Source: DATDQA01 sp035292505 (GTDB taxonomy: Bacteria; Bacteroidota; Bacteroidia; Chitinophagales; Saprospiraceae). Taken from it: 64,000 nucleotides of DNA. Each line of letters opens with the position of its first letter. The first letter of the stretch is position 1. This document shows positions 58,632-64,000 of this stretch, piece after piece. The position numbers and the translations under genes were made by a program. Under the pieces are notes generated by a model. The model ran no database searches. It was not told the DNA's origin and saw nothing but the letters and a program-made list of their open reading frames with translations. The stretch is from contig DATDQA010000062.1 in NCBI GenBank assembly GCA_035292505.1, forward strand, positions 1 to 64,000. The letters are read 5' to 3'.

Positions 58632-61412
58632 ATGACATACGATAATTTCACCATAAAAGCACAGGAAGCGATCCTCCAGGCTCAAAGAATCGCTGCCGGC
58701 TATGAGCAGCAAACAGTCGACAGCACACACCTGATAAAAGGTATCCTCGAGACGAATGAAGATGTGGCTAAGTTCATCCTCCAAAAAGCGGGTGTCAATC
58801 TGGCTATGCTCGACCGCGAACTCGCAAAAGAGCTCAAGACGTATCCCCGCGTGGAAGGTACAGACAAACAATACCTCACGAATGATGCGAATGCCGCCCT
58901 GGCCCGTGCAAAAAAAGCCCTTAAAGAATTCAACGATGAATATATCTCCGCAGAGCTCATCCTCCTCGGTATTACAGCAGGTCAGGACAAAGCTGCACGT
59001 ATTCTGAAGGATCTCGGAGCTACATTCGAAGGCTTGCGTGACGCTATCAAGGAATTGCGCAAAGGAAAAAATGTCACTGAACAAGACGCAGAAGGACAAT
59101 ACAATGCGCTGAAGAAATATGCGGTCAATCTCAATGAACGCGCACAGTCAGGTAAACTCGATCCCATCATCGGCCGCGATGATGAAATCCGTCGTATGCT
59201 GCATATCCTCTCACGTCGTAAGAAAAACAACCCGATCCTCGTCGGTGACGCCGGTGTAGGTAAGACCGCAATCGTAGAAGGGATCGCCTGGCGTATTGTG
59301 AAAAAAGACGTCCCCGAAAATCTTCTCACAAAACAAATCCACGTTCTCGACCTTGCTGCACTCATTGCCGGTGCGAAATACAAAGGTGAATTTGAAGAAC
59401 GTCTGAAAGCAGTGATCAAGGAAGTAAAGGATGCCGATGGTGAGATCATTCTCTTCATTGATGAAATCCATACGTTGATAGGTGCAGGTGGTGGTAGCGG
59501 TGCAATGGATGCGGCAAACATTCTGAAACCCGCTCTCGCGCGTGGAGAACTGCGTACGATCGGCGCGACGACACCGGATGAATACCAGAAATACTTCGAG
59601 CAGGACAAAGCACTTGTACGACGGTTCCAGACAATTTTCATTGACGAGCCAAGTGTGGAGGATACCATCTCTATCCTGCGCGGTGTCCAGGATAAATACG
59701 AAGTCTATCATAAGATCAGCATCCTGGATGAAGCTCTCATCGCAGCAGCAGAGTTATCACATCGCTATATCGCGGATCGTCACTTACCAGATAAAGCGAT
59801 TGACCTTATCGATGAAGCAGCAGCAAAACTGCGTCTCGAATTAGATTCCGTTCCCGAAGAAATCGATGAGCTCGACAGACGGGTTCGTCAACTCGAGATC
59901 GAACGTGAGTTTATCAAACGTGAAGGTGATACCAGGAAAATGAAAGGCATACAGGAACAAATCGCCAATGCCAAAGAAAAACTGGATGCGGTACGGGCTG
60001 CATGGCAAAACGAAAAGGAAATTGTCGACGCAATTCAAAATACCAAGAAACGGATCGAAGAATTACAATTAGAGGCTGACAAAGCCGAACGCGAAAGCAA
60101 TTTTGAACGCGTCGCAAAAATCCGATATGGAGAAATCCAGGAACAGAATGCGATGCTGAAAGCCGCTGAAGAAAAGTTGAGTAAGCTACCTGTTGATACG
60201 AGATACACGAACCAGGAGGTGACTGCGAATGATATTGCAGAGGTAGTCTCAAGATGGACCGGCATACCACTGTCTAAAATGTTGCAGAGTGAAAAAGAGA
60301 AACTCCTGACGCTCGAAGATGAAATCCATAAGCGTCTTATCGGGCAGGATGAAGCCGTGCGTTCTGTAGCAGATGCAGTGCGTCGAGCACGCGCAGGTTT
60401 GCAGGATCCCAAGAGACCCATCGGTTCTTTTATCTTCCTCGGCCCAACGGGTGTGGGAAAGACAGAACTTGCACGCGCGCTTGCAGAGGTGCTTTTCGAT
60501 GATGAAAAAGCAATCACCCGTATCGACATGAGTGAATACCAGGAACGGCACGCGGTATCGCGCCTTGTAGGTGCACCTCCGGGATATGTGGGATATGATG
60601 AAGGTGGTCAGCTCACAGAGGCAGTACGTCGCAGACCATACTCAATTATCCTCCTCGATGAAATCGAAAAAGCACATCCCGATACATTCAATGTGCTCCT
60701 GCAGGTACTCGACGATGGCCGACTCACAGATAATAAAGGCCGTGTCGCAAATTTCAAGAACACGATGATCATCATGACTTCGAACATGGCTTCAGATGTC
60801 ATCCTGGAAAACTTTGAAGACCTCCAGGCTGTAAGCGCTGACAAACGCACCGAGATTCTTGAGGCGACGAAGACTGAAGTATTTGATAAGTTGAAAGAAC
60901 ACATGCGCCCTGAGTTTCTGAACCGGATCGATGAAAAGATCATGTTCCTTCCGCTTACGAAGGATGAGATAAAGCAAATCGCAATGCTCTCGCTGAATAA
61001 AGTGAAACAGAATCTCGCGCGTCGTGAGTTTGGTCTCGAAATCAGTGATACTGCCCTTACGCTTCTTGCAGATCTCGGCTTTGATCCGCAGTTCGGTGCG
61101 CGTCCCTTACAACGGGTGATCCAGAAAGAACTGATCAACGAGCTATCAAAACAGGTCTTGTCTGGAAAGTTTGCACAAGGAGAAACGATTTATATCGACA
61201 CAGATAAGAATGGCTTCACCTTTAATGAGAAAGGATTTGACGGGAAGGACGAAAAACCGGACTTGAAGAAGGCGGAGGCTGAGGCGAAGGCGAAGGAAAA
61301 TGGAGCAAAAGATGCCAAACGGAAACAGGACCTGGCTAAACTGATGAAGTCTACAAAGGAAGTGGAGGATGCAACGAAGGATTTGCAGACGGAAATGGAT
61401 GAGGAGAAGTGA
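58632..61412 (+). CDS. clpB: ATP-dependent disaggregase ClpB with extended C-terminus
   Basis: 926 residues. N-domain (about 1-145: NFTIKAQEAILQAQRIA), first AAA+ with GDAGVGKTA (about 205) and ILFIDEIHTLIGAG, then the coiled-coil middle domain (about 405-525: ELDRRVRQLEIEREFIKREG). The second AAA+ has GPTGVGKTE (about 604) and LLDEIEKAHPD. With DnaK it pulls proteins out of aggregates. The final 60 residues go beyond usual ClpB (about 860-870) and are highly charged. Residues about 878-889 (KKAEAEAKAKE) are coded by a word-repeat tract also found between genes at 28129-28160. Confidence 0.95.
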   Translation: MTYDNFTIKAQEAILQAQRIAAGYEQQTVDSTHLIKGILETNEDVAKFILQKAGVNLAMLDRELAKELKTYPRVEGTDKQYLTNDANAALARAKKALKEFNDEYISAELILLGITAGQDKAARILKDLGATFEGLRDAIKELRKGKNVTEQDAEGQYNALKKYAVNLNERAQSGKLDPIIGRDDEIRRMLHILSRRKKNNPILVGDAGVGKTAIVEGIAWRIVKKDVPENLLTKQIHVLDLAALIAGAKYKGEFEERLKAVIKEVKDADGEIILFIDEIHTLIGAGGGSGAMDAANILKPALARGELRTIGATTPDEYQKYFEQDKALVRRFQTIFIDEPSVEDTISILRGVQDKYEVYHKISILDEALIAAAELSHRYIADRHLPDKAIDLIDEAAAKLRLELDSVPEEIDELDRRVRQLEIEREFIKREGDTRKMKGIQEQIANAKEKLDAVRAAWQNEKEIVDAIQNTKKRIEELQLEADKAERESNFERVAKIRYGEIQEQNAMLKAAEEKLSKLPVDTRYTNQEVTANDIAEVVSRWTGIPLSKMLQSEKEKLLTLEDEIHKRLIGQDEAVRSVADAVRRARAGLQDPKRPIGSFIFLGPTGVGKTELARALAEVLFDDEKAITRIDMSEYQERHAVSRLVGAPPGYVGYDEGGQLTEAVRRRPYSIILLDEIEKAHPDTFNVLLQVLDDGRLTDNKGRVANFKNTMIIMTSNMASDVILENFEDLQAVSADKRTEILEATKTEVFDKLKEHMRPEFLNRIDEKIMFLPLTKDEIKQIAMLSLNKVKQNLARREFGLEISDTALTLLADLGFDPQFGARPLQRVIQKELINELSKQVLSGKFAQGETIYIDTDKNGFTFNEKGFDGKDEKPDLKKAEAEAKAKENGAKDAKRKQDLAKLMKSTKEVEDATKDLQTEMDEEK
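61270..61300. repeat. GGCTGAGGC word tract within clpB
   Basis: 23 bp (61277-61299) are identical to the intergenic 28138-28160, and 31 bp match with one difference. In clpB the words read as Ala/Glu/Lys codons and keep the frame open. Confidence 0.8.
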
Positions 61413-61539
61413 TTCTCGATTGTTGATTTTCGATTCTCTGTTGGGGATAGGCATATCTCAATAAAAGAGGGTGGAGAGGGAAGGGAATAGCTCACCATCC
61501 TTGCCTCTAAACACAACGGGATGAAAAACTCTCTGAATG
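61413..61539. repeat. GATTCTCGATTGTTGATTTTCG words after clpB
   Basis: Degenerate tandem words in 61411-61440, related to GATTCTCAATT at 9277-9354. The remaining 90 bp between the convergent genes show nothing distinct. Confidence 0.55.
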
Positions 61540-62751
61540 TTACACTTCTGGTACTTCTACGCGTTGCATAATCCTCCCAATATTCTCTGGTGAGAAAAAC
61601 TCCGGGATCGGTATAGATCCTGAGATCGTACCCATGAAACGATCAGTCTGCTCCTGGTTATCGCGAAGTGCAAGCATCAATTGTTGCATCTCTTGTGGTG
61701 GTGGCTGCAGGGATGCCCATTCGGCCGTCATTTCATACATGGGCGCTGTAGAGATGTCGCGGTGCTGTTCATTGCGCTGTAATGCGATGTCTAATTCCTC
61801 TCTGCCTGAAAAGCCCGCATCGAGCGCTTCCGCAAGAACTTCTGCCCCCGTCATCGCATCGCTGATTCCCTGGCCGGTCATCGGATCTCTATGATAGCCG
61901 GCATCTCCGACGAGCGCCCATCCGGGCCCATAGGATTTCTTGTAAAAGCCAGGCAACTCAGACATTCCAACAAAACGTTCTTCACGTGTTGCATCGCGCA
62001 TCATTTCGGCAAGTTTTGGAACGAGTTCAAATGTCTTCATGTAATTACCCTCGATGTCAGAGCGGTATGCATGAAACTCGCTATGCGGCCATATGATCGG
62101 TATACAGACCTGCCCGTTGTCAGTGGGAATGAAACCAATAGCCCTGTTGGGAGCCAGGTAAAATGATAACGCATCTATGGGCACATTACTCCAATAGGTA
62201 TAGTACCATGCTGTTTGTGCTGGTTTTGTATTGTATTCTGTTGCTTTCACAGCACGTGCTACAAGAGAGTTGCGGCCATCCGCTCCGATGACAATACGTG
62301 CCTTCTCTACCACAGTCGGTCCACCTTTGGTATGACAGCGTACACCTATGACACGGTCTCCATCCGTGATCACCTCCTCAACAGAACAGCCTTCCCGTAA
62401 TTCAGCACCTGCTTCAACTGCCGCATCAACAAGAATTTTGTCCAGGACTATGCGTCGTGGTGTGACAATGTCTGAAGTTCCTTCAAATGGAGGCGGTGTT
62501 CCTTCCAGAGCAAAGAAACCATTGTCCATGACCAATGTCTTGATTGCCCTGCTGCCAGAAGCATAGATCTTGTCCAGCAAACCCCAGCGTTTTAGTCTTA
62601 CCGTACCTGGTATGAGGACAATATGAGTCGAAATCGTATCACTCGGGAATGTTGCTTTATCCAGTAATAAGACTTTATATCCCTTACGGGAGAGTAACAT
62701 CGCTGTAGGGGAACCTGCACAGCGGGCACCGACGATAATCGCATCGTACAT
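61540..62751 (-). CDS. FAD-dependent oxidoreductase (PHBH/geranylgeranyl-reductase-like fold)
   Basis: 403 residues. The dinucleotide fold is at the N-terminus with a variant GxGxxG, IIVGARCAGSPTAMLL, followed by VLLLDKATFPSD. The DG fingerprint is IGADGRNSLVARAV (about 160-173) and the GD motif is WALVGDAGYHRDPMTGQGISDAM (about 280-302), as in group A flavin monooxygenases and the related reductases. It probably oxidises or reduces an aromatic or isoprenoid substrate with NAD(P)H. Substrate unknown. It is convergent with clpB. Confidence 0.88.
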   Translation of the reverse strand: MYDAIIVGARCAGSPTAMLLSRKGYKVLLLDKATFPSDTISTHIVLIPGTVRLKRWGLLDKIYASGSRAIKTLVMDNGFFALEGTPPPFEGTSDIVTPRRIVLDKILVDAAVEAGAELREGCSVEEVITDGDRVIGVRCHTKGGPTVVEKARIVIGADGRNSLVARAVKATEYNTKPAQTAWYYTYWSNVPIDALSFYLAPNRAIGFIPTDNGQVCIPIIWPHSEFHAYRSDIEGNYMKTFELVPKLAEMMRDATREERFVGMSELPGFYKKSYGPGWALVGDAGYHRDPMTGQGISDAMTGAEVLAEALDAGFSGREELDIALQRNEQHRDISTAPMYEMTAEWASLQPPPQEMQQLMLALRDNQEQTDRFMGTISGSIPIPEFFSPENIGRIMQRVEVPEV

Positions 62752-62887
62752 CCGATTTTATTCTTTCGGTAAAAATGGTACGTAACAGGTCAGGAAACAA
62801 TCCCATATCTATGGGAATGCAGATGACTTTCCACCACATGCCGAGCATGACCGATTGATCACAAGAACATACCCAGACAAGAGATCT

Positions 62888-63622
62888 CTACTTATTTTTA
62901 TCGAAGAATTTTCTGATCTCTGTCCTGAGTTCTTTCAGATCTGCCCGGCATTCCTGTTGTAACTTTTTCATGAGAGCAAGACGTCGCGAACCCGTTTTCT
63001 TCAACTTTGCAATGAAGATGACTTTATCATGCCAGTTGCCAATCAGGTCTGCGATGTCATCGAAAAACGGATTGAGTGCTTGTTTTTTGCTGAAGATGGT
63101 CATGATGGACAATATCTCTTTGATCAGTTTTCTTACCTGGTGAAGTTCCCGAAGCCTGAATTTGGGGACTACCATTTCCTCTAATTCCGTTTCTTTCTTT
63201 TCGAGGTACTTCTTGTATTTCAGTGATTGAATGTCTCGAGCCTTTTTAAGGATGTGTTTTTCCTGCTCTTTGACACTCCGGACGTATTTCGGAATGTCCT
63301 TTCTAAATTCCTGTATGAGTTCAGAACAGTCTGGTGCCTGAGGTAACGGTTTGCCGCCAAATTTTACAGCGAGTGAATAAGACACGTAGGGTTCCCGGAT
63401 TTTACCACATGCCCGAAAGATCTTGCGGAAGGGAAGAAATTCTTTACGCTCATCTAATTTTTTATCATTGAAGTGCATCAACTGCAACACAGCCTTGATC
63501 TTCTTGATTTCCACCCGAATCCGGTGCAGGGTTTCCTGATCCTGTGTTTTCTGAAAAGAATTCAGGAGCCCCTTCAGCCGTTTGATACGCCGCTTGATAT
63601 ATTCTTCAAATACAGTAATCAT
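62888..63622 (-). CDS. CHAD-domain protein
   Basis: 244 residues, nearly all helical and strongly basic. HRIRVEIKKIKAVLQLM at about 34-50 is the hallmark of CHAD domains (conserved His followed by Arg/Lys). A second basic pattern is RLREL...HQVRKLIKEI. CHAD proteins bind inorganic polyphosphate through these basic helices and locate to polyphosphate granules. No CYTH domain or ppk gene is next to it. Divergent from the TfoX-like gene by about 100 bp. Confidence 0.85.
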   Translation of the reverse strand: MITVFEEYIKRRIKRLKGLLNSFQKTQDQETLHRIRVEIKKIKAVLQLMHFNDKKLDERKEFLPFRKIFRACGKIREPYVSYSLAVKFGGKPLPQAPDCSELIQEFRKDIPKYVRSVKEQEKHILKKARDIQSLKYKKYLEKKETELEEMVVPKFRLRELHQVRKLIKEILSIMTIFSKKQALNPFFDDIADLIGNWHDKVIFIAKLKKTGSRRLALMKKLQQECRADLKELRTEIRKFFDKNK

Positions 63623-63724
63623 CTCTGAGAAGTATTGGCAGACTCATCATATGTTTTCTATCTTCAAACTCTGAATGTCGTGAGTTCCGGATAATTAAGA
63701 TGAAAGATAAAGACTGACTTTATT

Positions 63725-64000
63725 ATGGCTTTCGATAAACATCTTGCCGATCGGGTACGAAGTACTTTCGAGCTTAAACGGGTCAAATTCGAAGAAAAGA
63801 AAATGATGGGAGGACTGTGCTTTCTTGTCAATGATAAGATGTGTGTCGGCGTACATGAAGAGAGGCTCATGGCAAGAATAGATCCGGATGTCTATGACGC
63901 TGCTTTAAAGCGCAAAGGGTGCGAGAAGATGATGTTCACCGGAAAAGAAATGAAGGGTTTTGTCTTTGTCCATCCACCTGGTACCGATCTCGATAAGGAT
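63725..64000 (+). CDS. TfoX N-terminal-domain protein (cut by window edge)
   Basis: The first 92 codons are present from the ATG at 63725. LADRVRSTF, then FEEKKMMGGLCFLVNDKMCVG, VHEERLMARIDPDVY and KGFVFVHP match the TfoX/Sxy N-terminal domain. In Haemophilus and Vibrio TfoX activates competence genes; small stand-alone TfoX-N proteins in other phyla have no proven role. The stop lies beyond the window. Confidence 0.85.
   Translation, partial: MAFDKHLADRVRSTFELKRVKFEEKKMMGGLCFLVNDKMCVGVHEERLMARIDPDVYDAALKRKGCEKMMFTGKEMKGFVFVHPPGTDLDKD

Noticed and set aside
58982..59668. Open frame of 228 codons opposite clpB
   Set aside because: It mirrors the first AAA+ domain of ClpB; serine/arginine-rich shadow translation, no start context.

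Overview
This 64 kb window comes from a bacterium of the phylum Bacteroidota. The evidence is three large secreted proteins with Bacteroidota-style C-terminal sorting tails (type IX secretion), promoter-like TAnnTTTG boxes, and phylum-typical gene pairs such as rsfS-ftsH beside birA. I cannot place it below phylum level with confidence; a free-living, glycan- and protein-degrading member of the Saprospiria/Chitinophagia/Kapabacteria-like range is possible. The left edge cuts a cysteine-synthase-type gene and the right edge cuts a TfoX-N gene.

Layout. 0-9 kb: serine hydrolase, HepT remnant, GH16 glucanase lipoprotein, HAD phosphatase, DUF748 protein, CsbD and a sorted PQQ-type sugar dehydrogenase. 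9-20 kb: zinc-ribbon protein, DEAD-box helicase, zeta-toxin-like pair, Lon, topoisomerase IV subunit B, a secreted unknown, CvpA and an inositol-phosphatase-like enzyme. 19-28 kb: a MITE-like element, an FtsX-type permease, then a leftward series with phenylalanine hydroxylase, cytochrome c, AnmK and a GH130 lipoprotein, followed by UvrA and an ECF sigma factor. 28-33 kb: YidD, adenylate kinase, Obg, tRNA-Arg(TCT), an Nfu scaffold and an SH3 protein. 33-36.3 kb: a translationally coupled sulfotransferase / alkaline-phosphatase-superfamily membrane enzyme / CDP-alcohol phosphatidyltransferase operon. 36.6-44 kb: methyltransferase, antiquitin-type aldehyde dehydrogenase, thioesterase, nitroreductase, ABC exporter and pirin. 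44-54 kb: a giant M36 metalloprotease, RlmB-type methyltransferase, a sorted protein, FtsH, RsfS, BirA and a toxin-antitoxin pair with a frameshifted toxin. 54-64 kb: a peptidase-MA/TolB-propeller/beta-barrel protein, an AbiEii-type pair, ClpB, an FAD oxidoreductase and a CHAD protein. Four ATP-dependent quality-control machines (Lon, FtsH, ClpB, plus the DEAD-box helicase for RNA) fall in this one stretch, but they are not in one operon.

Two things stand out. First, the phenylalanine hydroxylase gene (which makes tyrosine) is preceded by what looks like a complete transcription attenuator. It has a 21-codon leader peptide with four Tyr codons in six, and three mutually exclusive pairings that end in a terminator just before the start codon. 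Second, many intergenic gaps are filled with degenerate tracts built from short recurring words. At least a dozen word families are present, in both orientations and mostly abutting stop codons. In ClpB, BirA and YidD such tracts appear to have entered the reading frame. Neither is explained by the gene annotation, and both deserve comparative checking.
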